64,000 bases of DNA from Methanomassiliicoccus sp. GTDB taxonomy: Archaea; Thermoplasmatota; Thermoplasmata; Methanomassiliicoccales; Methanomassiliicoccaceae. Location: the NCBI GenBank assembly GCA_012719175.1, contig JAAYAX010000005.1, positions 62,001-126,000 on the forward strand. The letters run 5' to 3'. Shown here one piece after another: positions 17,100 through 26,600 of the stretch (its first letter is position 1; each line of letters begins with the position of its first letter). The notes under the pieces are model-generated. The model was given only the letters and a program-made list of their open reading frames with translations. It did not search any database and had not been told where the DNA came from. A program made the position numbers and the translations under genes.

Positions 17100-17473
17100 C
17101 CGACATTGACCAGGATAACGTCCAGTGCGTCATCTGCGGTAAGGCCTTTTCTTTCAACAGGTGGAGTTCAGGCCCTCGTCGCTGCACCTGTTCCGAAGCC
17201 TGCCAGATCTTACTTGACGAAATTACCGGTGATCGCACCTCGATGAAGTACATGCGCCAACGAGCAGCCGACCCGGACATCTGCATAATCTGTGCCGGCC
17301 CTCTGGAAAAAAGAGACCGCTCGTTCAAACTCTATTGTGGGCAGAGGTGTCAGAAGATAGGCTGGCGGCGGGGCGTTAATACCGAGGAACTTACCGCTAT
17401 CAGGGTGAACGCCGTTCGGACGGCGCACGGGCATCCTATGCATGCCAAGGAGGGTAAGGAGGGGGACCCTTGA
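17096..17473 (+). CDS. Double zinc-finger protein of the element
   Basis: A 125-residue protein with two similar Cys modules: CVICGKAF ... CTCSEAC (about residues 11-43) and CIICAGPL ... YCGQRCQKIGWRR (about 63-91). Each has CxxC followed about 20 residues later by C-x(3)-C, like small treble-clef fingers. It probably binds DNA or the replication proteins encoded downstream. Both ends overlap neighbours by 4 bases (17096 and 17470), so it is translated within the operon. Confidence 0.65.
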   Translation: MTDIDQDNVQCVICGKAFSFNRWSSGPRRCTCSEACQILLDEITGDRTSMKYMRQRAADPDICIICAGPLEKRDRSFKLYCGQRCQKIGWRRGVNTEELTAIRVNAVRTAHGHPMHAKEGKEGDP

Positions 17474-17673
17474 TCGAGGTGAAGAGACCGTTCATCCTTT
17501 ACGGACAGGGAACGGATGCAGCTCTTGACGCCATTGAGGAGCAGTGTGAGTTCTTAGTAAAATTACGCCAACTTGCTTTACCTCCGTTCGTGGCTAGAAA
17601 GCTAGACCATGATCTTGGATACCTCCTGGTGCGCGATAGTGAACTCGAAGGACTGCAGAGGCTTATTCGATGA
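17470..17673 (+). CDS. Small hypothetical protein of replication operon
   Basis: A 67-residue ORF beginning with a TTG that overlaps the previous stop by 4 bases and ending in an ATGA overlap with the primase-helicase gene. Largely helical (DAALDAIEEQCEFLVKLRQL). No family recognised. Its position suggests an accessory subunit of the replication protein, but nothing in the sequence proves it. Confidence 0.5.
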   Translation: MIEVKRPFILYGQGTDAALDAIEEQCEFLVKLRQLALPPFVARKLDHDLGYLLVRDSELEGLQRLIR

Positions 17674-20600
17674 AACCGGAGGGCGAGGACAGGATAGACC
17701 CACGGGAGCGGGTCCGTGAGTACCTTCGCCAGCACCCGGGGACCCGGCTTATGGGCCTGGAGGGATCCGATGATCCGGTGAAGATAGACATCGCCGTCCA
17801 GGTTAAGATCATGCTCCGGAATGGCGAACTGATCGAGCATCCAAAGACCAAGGTCCTGATGTTCCCTGGTGAGGGCCCTGTTCGATCAACGAAGGACTCA
17901 GTGCCGACCAAGGCGGAGGAGTACGTCCTGGTCCGAATGAACGTGGCCACCAGGCTAACGGACGCCGAGGGTGTGGCCAGGGATCTTCGCGTCGGTGATG
18001 TCGTGACCTTGCCCAATACCACAGCCAAGGCTCTTGTCATCAAGGAAATGGCAGTAATGGTGGATGCTTATCCACCTATCGAAGTGAAGGCGGAAGGGGC
18101 GACAGCCGAAGGGTCACCCTCGACCGTACCAGTGGCTTCGGGAGGATCGCCTGGGTGTGAGACACCTCCGACCACACCAGCACCGGATGAGGGAGACGTT
18201 TCTGCCCGCCAACGGGAGTGGCTGGAAAAGCTCCAGGCAGTTCAGGATGAACAGAGCAGGAAGCCTCGCCCCATCCGGATACAGCATCGCAAGACAGACA
18301 CCTGGCACCCCTGGAACGAGTGCCAGCACAAGGACCGCATCATCACCGCTGGAACGTTGCTCAATGAGATTGTCTTCGATTTCGATACCGAGGACTGGAG
18401 CGCAATCATCCAGGAGGGAAATAAGCTCCTGACCTATCTCAAGAATGAGGTCATACCTCATCAACTGGCATGGTCTGGAGGAAAGGGCATCCACATCCAT
18501 GTGTTCGTGGACATGGGCTCGGTGGAACCAGATCCCGCGCTGGCTGAACATCTTGAGGACCGGGCCGAATATGGCCTCGACGTTTCGGCCATCGTCCGAC
18601 GGGCGCTGAACGACCACATCGCTGCCGAAGCTGGCATGGACATCAAGAGGGCTGGACTAGACCCGTTGAAGGTGGACTTCAGCACCGCTCGAAAGGGCTC
18701 GATGATGCGAGCTTACGGCTGCCTTCGGCCTAAGGCGGAGAAGTACGCTGGCGGTGTTAAGACTCTCCTGGACTCCATACCGGAGCGCCGCCCCCGGCCG
18801 GGAGAGCTGCCCTTGGTCTTCCCCGAGAAGATCGGTCTGTGGAACATCGGGGCTTTGTCCAGCATCATCAACGACGCGCTTCGCGCCGAGATTCAGGAGG
18901 CCAGTCGGGAAGCGTTCACTCCAAAAGCCATCGAAGGCCCGCTATCGTCCATCCCGTGTTATTCCTACCTCCGTGCGAATGGTGCGCCACTCGGTCTCAG
19001 GAACGAGGGGGCGCTGACCATCAGTATATTCAACCAGGTCCATGGCCGCCTCCTTGAGGAGGCCCGGGACGAGGTCCGTGCCTACTCTCGCGCCTGCTCT
19101 CCATCGGGGGAGCTGGAGAGGGAGCATCTGGACACGCTGGAAGGGGTCTATAAACGTACCTACAAAGGGGCCTCATGTAAGCACATTCGAGGGAAGTTCG
19201 GGGAAAAGATCTGCATTAAGGGAAGGTGCCCAATATGCATCCAGGCCCGAGCTGATAAATCCGAGGATAAAGGGCGAAGTCGAAATGGCTCAGACGAACA
19301 GGTCGATTTCCTGTTACAGCTTGCTAGGCAGGACGGGGAGGCGGAGTTTTTTCATGATGCCGCTAACGTACCTTTCATCCGAGTTGTTAATGAATCTCAT
19401 CATGAAGTCAAGGCTGTTGGGGAGCAGGACTTTTCGGACTGGCTTAAGTACCAAGCAGTAAAAGTTGCTGGACATGCACCGAAGAAGGATCCTCTGAATC
19501 AGGCTATCGATACCATTTCGGTTCTAGCTAGGTTCGAGGGTGAGGAGCGAGAGGTCTATATCAGAAAGGGGGCGCATGATGGGGCGTTCTACTATGATCT
19601 CTGCAACGCCTCCTGGCAATCAATCCGAATTTCCGCTGATGGCTGGCAGGTGGTAGATGACCCACCAGTGATGTTTCGCCGCTTCGATACGATGCGACCG
19701 CAGGTGATACCATTATCAGGGAGGCCTGAGGCTCTCGATGAGATAGTCAGGTTGATCAACACTACTCCTGAGAGGAGGCGGTTACTGAAGTATCAGATAG
19801 CTGCATTTAACGTGGCCGACATAAACCACTATAATGCCTTTTTTCTTGGGCCACAGGGCTCAACAAAAAGTACAGGGAATGATGTGGTCAAGGCCTTGGA
19901 CGATCCAGGGACGGACAATAGAGACTCTTTGCCCCTGAAGGAGGACGACCTGGATCTCATATTATCTCGACGATGCACCGCAGCTTTCGACAACATATCT
20001 AGGATAAACCTAGAAATATCCGACAAGCTCACCAAGGCCAACTCCATGGGGCGTTCATCTCGCCGGACCCTCTACACCAATAATGACGAGAACGGTCGGA
20101 GATATAGGACAAAGATTATCCTCAACGCCATCGGCCTCGATGGTGGTGTTCGACCTGATCTGCTAGACAGGACGATCATTTACAATTGTGAGGTCGTGGA
20201 CGAATCCCAGCGGTTGGGGCAGGGGGAGGTTAATGCTCGTATCGACCAACTTCTCCCATACGCCTTTGGAGCAGCTCTGGACCTCCTAGTGAAGGCCATT
20301 CCAATCTATGAGCAGCTCAGCGATTGTAAGGGATGGAGCCCGCGCCTAAAGGATGCATATCTCTGGATGATGGCCATTGCCAAGGTTGATGGCATGGGCG
20401 AAGAAGAATTCGAGATTCTGTTCAAGAAGGTAATCGAGCAGAGGGATTCCGACGCTATAGAAGGCGATCCCCTGGCCATCGCACTGGAACACGTCGCAGA
20501 GATAGGCGGCTTCGTTGGGACTGCGGCACAACTGCATGAGTTGCTTAACGCCCCAGGACTTGACATCCCCGAGTTGTGTCAGATTGATACAAAGGATAAA

Positions 20601-20837
20601 GCATGGCCCCGTGGGGGGATAGGCATAGGCATGCGCCTACCTCGCATCATCGCCCCCCTACGCAGTCGAGGGGTATATGTTTACCAGTGTCACTTCTCCG
20701 AGATTGAAGAGACCTTCGGAGATGGAATAAAGGGACTAACCCGCGCATGGAGAGATAAGCCCTACATTGATCAGGACCGCATGATCATTATTTCTAAGGA
20801 CGACATCAAACTAGTTGAACAATCGATCCGGGGGTGA
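17670..20837 (+). CDS. Primase-helicase replication protein
   Basis: A 1055-residue multidomain replication protein. Residues 1-80 may be a winged helix. An archaeo-eukaryotic primase (AEP) domain follows, with the metal-binding DFD motif at about 235 and the SGGKGIHIHVF block (sGxGxHxH type) at about 269. A Cys-rich segment (CIKGRCPIC, about 515) probably binds zinc. The C-terminal third is an AAA+/SF3-like helicase with Walker A GPQGSTKST at about 728 and acidic motifs after it. Such fusions prime and unwind plasmid or viral DNA at the origin. It ends a five-gene overlapping operon and is probably the element's initiator. The match to a particular plasmid family was not tested. Confidence 0.85.
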   Translation: MKPEGEDRIDPRERVREYLRQHPGTRLMGLEGSDDPVKIDIAVQVKIMLRNGELIEHPKTKVLMFPGEGPVRSTKDSVPTKAEEYVLVRMNVATRLTDAEGVARDLRVGDVVTLPNTTAKALVIKEMAVMVDAYPPIEVKAEGATAEGSPSTVPVASGGSPGCETPPTTPAPDEGDVSARQREWLEKLQAVQDEQSRKPRPIRIQHRKTDTWHPWNECQHKDRIITAGTLLNEIVFDFDTEDWSAIIQEGNKLLTYLKNEVIPHQLAWSGGKGIHIHVFVDMGSVEPDPALAEHLEDRAEYGLDVSAIVRRALNDHIAAEAGMDIKRAGLDPLKVDFSTARKGSMMRAYGCLRPKAEKYAGGVKTLLDSIPERRPRPGELPLVFPEKIGLWNIGALSSIINDALRAEIQEASREAFTPKAIEGPLSSIPCYSYLRANGAPLGLRNEGALTISIFNQVHGRLLEEARDEVRAYSRACSPSGELEREHLDTLEGVYKRTYKGASCKHIRGKFGEKICIKGRCPICIQARADKSEDKGRSRNGSDEQVDFLLQLARQDGEAEFFHDAANVPFIRVVNESHHEVKAVGEQDFSDWLKYQAVKVAGHAPKKDPLNQAIDTISVLARFEGEEREVYIRKGAHDGAFYYDLCNASWQSIRISADGWQVVDDPPVMFRRFDTMRPQVIPLSGRPEALDEIVRLINTTPERRRLLKYQIAAFNVADINHYNAFFLGPQGSTKSTGNDVVKALDDPGTDNRDSLPLKEDDLDLILSRRCTAAFDNISRINLEISDKLTKANSMGRSSRRTLYTNNDENGRRYRTKIILNAIGLDGGVRPDLLDRTIIYNCEVVDESQRLGQGEVNARIDQLLPYAFGAALDLLVKAIPIYEQLSDCKGWSPRLKDAYLWMMAIAKVDGMGEEEFEILFKKVIEQRDSDAIEGDPLAIALEHVAEIGGFVGTAAQLHELLNAPGLDIPELCQIDTKDKAWPRGGIGIGMRLPRIIAPLRSRGVYVYQCHFSEIEETFGDGIKGLTRAWRDKPYIDQDRMIIISKDDIKLVEQSIRG

Positions 20838-20957
20838 AATTATTTTTAAAACAGCTTGGGGTTTAACACTAAACAGCCTGGTGAATAACTATGGCCCACA
20901 AGCTGTTAACGATAAGCCAGATGACGAATTTTCTGCCCTAATTAACAACTTTGCAGG

Positions 20958-22097
20958 TTGGTGAGCAATATCTCTACGCTCTCCTCCGAACAGGCTAAGG
21001 ATAACCTCCACGATACTGTAGGCGAGGTAAAACCTCATGCGAAACGCAGAGGACGCCTCAAGAGGACCGACATCAAGGAGGTTTTGTCCTTGCGGCTAGG
21101 GAGGTATCCCTTCCGCGGGGGTATAGACCGATATATAGAGAGCAGGAAAGGTTCGTGGAACACAAAAACAACAAAAAAGGAAGAGCGGAGAAAGTTGGAA
21201 CAGATTGGAAAGGAACTCGAAGCCCTGAAGGCCCAAGGACGAATATCGACCACAGACCCCAGACATCTAACGAGGTCGGATGTCCAGGAATATATGGTCG
21301 AATTACGTAAGGTCGATCCATCGTTCCAAAACAAACAGATAGGGCGTCTGAAGAGGTATATGGCATTCTACAAGAACCACGTTATCGAGGAAATGAAGAA
21401 CGAGGGTTTTAGGATGCCTAAGACTCCTAGGAAGCCAATCCGGGCACTGTCGGAAGATGAGCTATACGCAGTCTTCGGTTGTCTGGACGAATTAAAAAGG
21501 TGGCCCGGTTCGGTGGCCCGTGGGTTGATGGCGCTTTCGTTCGCCACCGGCCGACGGCCGTCAGAACTTCGCCTGGCCCATATGGAAGACCTAAACCTGA
21601 GGAAGCGAACGTTCTTTGTACGCTACCCAAAGGGTGAGGGCAACTGGGCTAGTCCCGAGGAGGTGGGCATTATCCGCGAGGACATGGTCCCCCTTATCGA
21701 GAGGTACGTTCGAGAGCGAGCTGCCCACCTTCAGAAAAAGAAGGCCGCTAACGCGATCGCTCTTTTCCCAAACACCCTTAGCACAAATGGGTTCTACTCC
21801 GCGAATCGATTCAACCAGATAAAGCACAAGGTCGAGGTACTGTCGGGGGTGGACTTCAAATTGAAGGACTTTCGCTCGACCCTTACGACCATCACCATCA
21901 ACGGTGATATGAGCCGGGTTATCGGCATGTCGGTCCAATTGGGGCATATGGATCCCAACACGACGCTAAAGTCCTACAATAGGATAGAACGAAGCGTCGC
22001 CAGGAAGAGACTCAAGGACGTTTGGAGGGAGAGCCCGATAATGGTGTCAAAAACCCCCTCTATTGAAAATCGTTTTGAAATGACTGGATATGGATAG
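20958..22097 (+). CDS. Tyrosine integrase of the tRNA-Pro element
   Basis: A 379-residue tyrosine recombinase that catalyses integration and excision at the tRNA-Pro att site. The N-terminal half is a SAM-like DNA-binding arm domain. The catalytic half shows GRRPSELR with the first Arg (about 195), KDFRST as box II (His replaced by Lys, Arg retained), LGH (about 332) and SYNRI with the nucleophilic Tyr (about 343). The start is TTG at 20958 or GTG at 20961; no ATG is available. The TAG stop (22095-22097) ends on the first base of the right att repeat, so the gene is not split by integration. Confidence 0.9.
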   Translation: MVSNISTLSSEQAKDNLHDTVGEVKPHAKRRGRLKRTDIKEVLSLRLGRYPFRGGIDRYIESRKGSWNTKTTKKEERRKLEQIGKELEALKAQGRISTTDPRHLTRSDVQEYMVELRKVDPSFQNKQIGRLKRYMAFYKNHVIEEMKNEGFRMPKTPRKPIRALSEDELYAVFGCLDELKRWPGSVARGLMALSFATGRRPSELRLAHMEDLNLRKRTFFVRYPKGEGNWASPEEVGIIREDMVPLIERYVRERAAHLQKKKAANAIALFPNTLSTNGFYSANRFNQIKHKVEVLSGVDFKLKDFRSTLTTITINGDMSRVIGMSVQLGHMDPNTTLKSYNRIERSVARKRLKDVWRESPIMVSKTPSIENRFEMTGYG

Positions 22098-22112
22098 TGG
22101 TGGGTCTGTCCG
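22097..22112. repeat. Right attachment repeat inside tRNA-Pro
   Basis: GTGGTGGGTCTGTCCG is identical to 5356-5371. It covers the CCA end, acceptor strand and edge of the T-stem of tRNA-Pro, so integration reconstitutes a working tRNA. Confidence 0.85.
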
Positions 22113-22173
22113 AATTTGAATCGGAGTCACCAGCACCCCAAGCTGGAAGGATACCAAGCTACCCCACAGACCC
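22098..22173 (-). tRNA. tRNA-Pro (GGG)
   Basis: The reverse strand folds as a canonical tRNA. The acceptor stem is GGGTCTG/CAGACCC with discriminator A and an encoded CCA. The D-arm is GGGTAGCTTGGTATCC. The anticodon arm is CCAGC-TTGGGGT-GCTGG with anticodon GGG. The T-arm is TCCGA-TTCAAAT-TCGGA. There is no intron. It lies 38 bases downstream of rpoN and is likely co-transcribed with the ribosomal operon. It is the integration target of the element to its left. Confidence 0.95.
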
Positions 22174-22211
22174 GTGGATAAAGGGGTTATAGTGAAGGGG
22201 TTTATTAACTT

Positions 22212-22403
22212 TCAGCCCAGCGGGATGACCTCGTCGACGAGGTCCGCGTGCGCTACGATCATGCGGCGGCAGCAGTAGCGCTGCAGTCCGAGGTCGTCCA
22301 GGACCTGTTGGGGGTCCTCGCCCAGTTGCACCCGCTTGAGGTACGTCTGATAAACGCCCCCGATGACCTTGCCGCACGTGAAGCATCTTACTGGGATGAT
22401 CAT
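22212..22403 (-). CDS. rpoN: RNA polymerase subunit N (Rpb10 homologue)
   Basis: A 63-residue protein of the expected length. Seen: the N-terminal zinc-binding CFTCGK (residues 7-12) and the paired cysteines in RYCCRRM near residue 44, the four ligands of the Rpb10/RpoN fold. It sits in the RNA polymerase assembly platform with subunits D and L. It is the last protein gene of the eL18-uL13-uS9-rpoN operon. Confidence 0.96.
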   Translation of the reverse strand: MIIPVRCFTCGKVIGGVYQTYLKRVQLGEDPQQVLDDLGLQRYCCRRMIVAHADLVDEVIPLG

Positions 22404-22407
22404 TTGC

Positions 22408-22809
22408 TCACCTGTAGGACTTCTGCCTCTTCTTCCTCGCGCCGCGACCCAGAGGCTTCTTGGGAAGCTTCCTGCGGGGATCGCTGATGAGCAGGGAACG
22501 GTCGTAGTCCTTGAAGAGCCTTTCTAGTTCCTCATCCTTGAGGAAGTCCACCAGGCCCTTGGCGATCGCCGTGCGCGACGCTTCCGCCTGGCCCATGAAG
22601 CCACCTCCCTGGACGTTCACCGAGACGTCGACCTTGGAGGCCTTGTCTCCGGCTAGGACCATCGGCTCCATGATCTTGAGGCGAACGATCTCAGGAGCTA
22701 AGATCTCGATCGGGACGTTGTTGATCCTGACCCTGCCGCTGCCCTCGCTGACGACGCACCGGGCCACAGCCTCCTTCCTCTTGCCGCTGGTATTTGCAAC
22801 TTCTGCCAT
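22408..22809 (-). CDS. rps9: Ribosomal protein uS9
   Basis: 133 residues. Small-subunit protein whose C-terminal basic tail reaches the P-site tRNA. Seen: [13 protein letters not shown] at the N terminus, [10 protein letters not shown] in the centre, and the terminal basic KKRQKSYR. I chose the ATG at 22809 (MAEVAN) and not the upstream in-frame ATG at 22878: the shorter form matches the family N terminus and follows GAGGTGA. Confidence 0.96.
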   Translation of the reverse strand: MAEVANTSGKRKEAVARCVVSEGSGRVRINNVPIEILAPEIVRLKIMEPMVLAGDKASKVDVSVNVQGGGFMGQAEASRTAIAKGLVDFLKDEELERLFKDYDRSLLISDPRRKLPKKPLGRGARKKRQKSYR

Positions 22810-22814
22810 GTTGT

Positions 22815-23243
22815 TCACCTCAACCTCGATCCGAGGTGCTCTGCTACCTCTCCCAGGGTGACATACTTGTCCGTCCACAGGTTGGTCGCGGTCTCGATCC
22901 TCTCCATCTTCGCGGTCGCCATGTCCTTGGGCACGCCCACGAACACCTTCAGGTTCCTGTACACATCCCTGCCGCGGGAGGTCTTGTAGGGGATCATTCC
23001 CCTTACTGTCCTCTTCAGGATCAGGTCGGCCCTCTTAGGGAAGAACGGACCGTTGATCTGCTTGCCTCGCTTGTACTTGGCAGTGTAGTTCTCGAACACC
23101 ACGGCCCTGTTACCGGTGATGACGGCCTTCTCGGCGTTCACCACGATGATCTCCTCGCCATTCAGCAGGCGCTTGGCCACGTTGGTGCTGAGGCGTCCCA
23201 GGATGTGCCCTTCTGCATTGATGACAGCTACCATTTGGCTCAC
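22815..23243 (-). CDS. rpl13: Ribosomal protein uL13
   Basis: 142 residues, large-subunit protein. Seen: INAEGHILGRLST at the start, the central GPFFPKRAD and the RTVRGMIPYKTSRG block typical of archaeal/eukaryotic L13. It overlaps the eL18 gene by 4 bases and is followed closely by uS9, in conserved archaeal order. Confidence 0.96.
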   Translation of the reverse strand: MSQMVAVINAEGHILGRLSTNVAKRLLNGEEIIVVNAEKAVITGNRAVVFENYTAKYKRGKQINGPFFPKRADLILKRTVRGMIPYKTSRGRDVYRNLKVFVGVPKDMATAKMERIETATNLWTDKYVTLGEVAEHLGSRLR

Positions 23244-23602
23244 CCCATGATCCTGACGCCATTGCCCGTGGGGTTATCGGCGACCAGCTCGGTTATGGAC
23301 ATCCTCTTCCCGCCGGCCTCATCTATGGCCTTGGCGGCCGACTCCGAGAACCGGAACGCCGCTACCGTAACCTTCTTTTTGAGGCTTCCAGCGCCGAGTA
23401 CCTTTCCGGCGACGACGATGACGTCGCCCTCGTTCGCGTATCTCTCCAACTTGCTCAGGTTGACCTCGGCCCAGCTGCGGCTGGGCTTCTCCAAGCGCTG
23501 AGCAATGTCTCGCCAGATGGCGGTCTCCCTCTCCCGGGACTCCCTCTTCAGATCGTTGATGAGGGCCACCAGGTTGGGGTCCGTTTTTCGTATATGTTTC
23601 AT
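23240..23602 (-). CDS. rpl18e: Ribosomal protein eL18
   Basis: 120 residues, the archaeal/eukaryote-specific large-subunit protein. Seen: the N-terminal KTDPNLVALINDLK and the C-terminal GKVLGAGSLKKKVTV followed by an SxxA helix. First gene of the operon with uL13, uS9 and rpoN; the preceding 90 bases hold its promoter. RpoD and uS11, which precede it in some archaea, are absent here. Confidence 0.95.
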   Translation of the reverse strand: MKHIRKTDPNLVALINDLKRESRERETAIWRDIAQRLEKPSRSWAEVNLSKLERYANEGDVIVVAGKVLGAGSLKKKVTVAAFRFSESAAKAIDEAGGKRMSITELVADNPTGNGVRIMG

Positions 23603-23694
23603 TCTGACTCCCTCGACATTGAGCAGAGCCTCTAATAGGCAGGGGTTTAATAAACTTTCCCAGCAACAGGAACGCTCCCGATAAGCCCTATGGC

Positions 23695-26600
23695 CTACAG
23701 GGGCCTACGAAAGGAGTCGGATCCCGCAGAAGATAGATAACCGGCCGCCACCAAGCGTCTGAGAGCATCATCGACCCTTTTCATATCCGACTCCGACAGC
23801 CTATCATGGCGGTAGAAGCGTGTCACCCTGTCGAAGAGCTCCCTCTTGGCGATCATAACATCGCTACCCATCACATACAGCGCGGCCTCCCCCAGTTCCT
23901 CCGGGGCCACGCGGGCGAGCACCACTGCCTCCGCCCCCCGGGGCCCCCTCACAGGAGGTCGAGACATGCCCACTGGCCAGACGAAGTCCCCTCTGGCCAC
24001 GACCACCTTCTCTGCGATCATCTCGTTAAGGACGGCATCGAACGTGTCCCCGGACACCTCCCCCATGCCGGACCTTCCTAAAGAGATTCTCAGGCCCGGT
24101 CGATCCACGGGCCCCTCGATCCTCACCAGGTCCACCAAGGCGGTCCTCAGCAGCGACCGGCCCTCAAGCTCATCCCCCTTGGTGTCCTGAGATGCCCCCT
24201 CGTTCCCTGGGGGGGCACACCGGGAGGCGTTGATCCTAGCGATCTCCGCCCTGATCCTCTCCAGCTCCCGGCCTCTGTGGTCCACCCAATCGCGGGACCA
24301 CAGATGATGGATGTTCCAGCCCAGCCCCTTCAGGACCATGTCTCGCAAACGGTCACGGTCCCTCGCGGTCATGCCTGAACGGTAGGAGTCGCCGTCGCAC
24401 ACTATGCCCAGCAGAAATGATCCCGGTCTTGAGGGATCCTCAACGGCGAGATCTATGCGGTAGCTGGAGCATCCGATATGCTTCTGCACCTTCCAACCCT
24501 CACCGGTCAGAGCGTTGTGGACGTCGTCCTCCAGCTCCGTACCGAACGTGAGCCTTTGCACCCTCTCCGGAGCCCCCGGGAGCGTGGTCCTGCTGTCCCC
24601 GCTGGCCGCGTAGGCGATGTAGTCCCTCAACATTCTCGCCCCCTGGCTCATCGAGCCGTCCACGTCCTCAGGTCCGATGGACGCCACCAGCTTGATATGC
24701 ATCCTCGCCCGGGTGATGGCGACGTTGAGCCTTCTCTCCCCCCCTGCAGTGTTGAGGGGCCCATAGTTCTGGTGCATCCTGCCCTGGGGGTCCCTCCCGT
24801 AACCGACGGAGAAGATCATCACGTCACGCTCGTCGCCCTGAACGCTCTCCAGGTTCTTCACGAAGAACTCCTCGTCCCCATCCTCGGCGAAGTGGGCTTC
24901 GAACTCTGGCCTCTCTCGGCGGAGGTCGTCGATGACATCGATAATGGCCATCTGCTGTGCCTCGCTGAAGGCGATCACCCCCAGAGACCTTTCGGGAGTG
25001 CGGGCGAAATGCTCGAACACCAGCTCGGCCACCTTCCTTGCCTCCACGGGATTGGTCCGGCTGCCGCCCCTCTCGTACACTCCATCGGTCACACGAACGA
25101 AGCTGACGCCCCATTCCCCTGCCTCATGTCCGGCCGAGGGGAAGGTGTTCAGTAAACCGTCGTACATGCGCTGGTTGGAGAAGGCGATGAGCGACTCGTG
25201 CCGGCTGCGGTAGTGCCACAGGAGCATGTGCTGCTTGATGTTGAGGGCGGTGCACTCGTCCAGGATGCTCTCGAGGTCCTCCAGTTCCTCGTCCTCTGCC
25301 TCTCCCGCCTCGCTCCTGAAGAAGGAAGTGGGAGGAAGCTGCTTGCTGTCCCCTACTACTATGGTCTGGCCCCCTCTCATGATAGAGCCCACGGCATCCT
25401 CTGGCCGCACCTGTGAGGCCTCGTCGAAGACCACCATGTCGAACCTCACCACGGCCGGGTCAAGGAACTGGCTCACCGATAGGGGGCTCATGAGGAGGCA
25501 GGGTTTCAGCTTCAGGATGATGTCCGGGCACTGCTGGAAAAGCTGGCGGACCTGCTTGAACCTCTTCTTCTTTGCCAGCTCCCGCTTCAAGACGGCTAGC
25601 TCGCTACCCTTCTCCGCCTGCGCGCTCAGAGCCAGCTCAATCCCCGCGGCCAGCTTGGCCCTGAGCCTCGTCTGGGCGATCGCCATCTGTCTCTCGTCCA
25701 ACTCCCGGAAGCGGCCGATGGCGTCCTCACGGTCCTCGCCCCGGAAGTCACGAAGGCGAGAATCCAAGGAACAGACGTGCTCGAACCATAGGCGGTAGGA
25801 CCGCTTCTCGAACGCGGCCACAATGTCCCCTCCCGGAAGGTCTCCGTCCCTCCCGATCCGGAACAGGTCGGCTATGCCCTGCTCCCGGCACGCCCTCTCC
25901 AGGGAGGCCGCCTCCAGCCACTCCCTCATCGACGGCAGGTCCGCGAGATGACGCTCTGCGAACAGGGTAAGCTCCTCGAAGCTCCTGTCCTGCGTCCTGG
26001 CCCTGCCCTGAAGCTCGAAGTAGCGCTGCATCTCGCCCAGAGAGCGGGACAGGTCCGCCGCGGCAGCATCGCCCTCCTGGGCTGTGGTCTCCAGCTTCCT
26101 TCCCGGCCCGGAGGGATCGCACAGGGCCTGTACCAACGGCGACGGGAGAGGAGTAGGGAGTCCTATGACATAATCAGCGGTCCACGTGAGGCTGTTCCTC
26201 AGGTCGCCCCAGTCAGTGCTGGGCCCGCGGAACCGAGGTCCGAGGTTGCCTGCCGCGGACGCCTCCCTGGACTCCAGCTCTCGGGACCGCTCCTCCATGG
26301 ACACCAGACGGCGGAGGTCGGACACGATCTCACCATGATCGGGCCTGCGGCCGTCCCTACGTTGTTGCAGAACGAGGGCACGATCGGCCTTGAACCGCGA
26401 GCTAAGGGAGCGGAGCATACCCCTGTGCTCGGCCTCGAACCGGTAGAGGAGGCCCCGGGCATCCAGGGTCCGGACCTCCTCGTGGTAGCGCTCTCTGAGC
26501 CACCTCTGATCATCATCCTTCTGGCGGTATGCCCTCTGCAGCAGTTCACACTCCTGTAAGAGGGCAGCCGCCCTTCCCGGCGCCAGCCAGGACTCCATGG

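Larger units (their letters stand above)
5356..22112. mobile_element. 16.7-kb integrative element in tRNA-Pro
   Basis: The 16-base sequence GTGGTGGGTCTGTCCG occurs as a perfect direct repeat at 5356-5371 and 22097-22112. The right copy is the 3' end (T-stem edge, acceptor stem and CCA) of an intact tRNA-Pro; the left copy is an isolated fragment. The interval contains a tyrosine integrase at its right end, a primase-helicase operon and defence genes. Parts are clearly more AT-rich than the chromosome (6.3-8.2 kb and 13.2-14.5 kb). This is the classic layout of an archaeal tRNA-targeting provirus or integrative plasmid. No capsid, packaging or conjugation gene was recognised, so an integrative plasmid is more likely than a complete provirus. 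Confidence 0.85.

Noticed and set aside
22810-22878. Longer uS9 starting at ATG 22878
   Set aside because: The added 23 residues overlap the uL13 gene and do not resemble the family N terminus.
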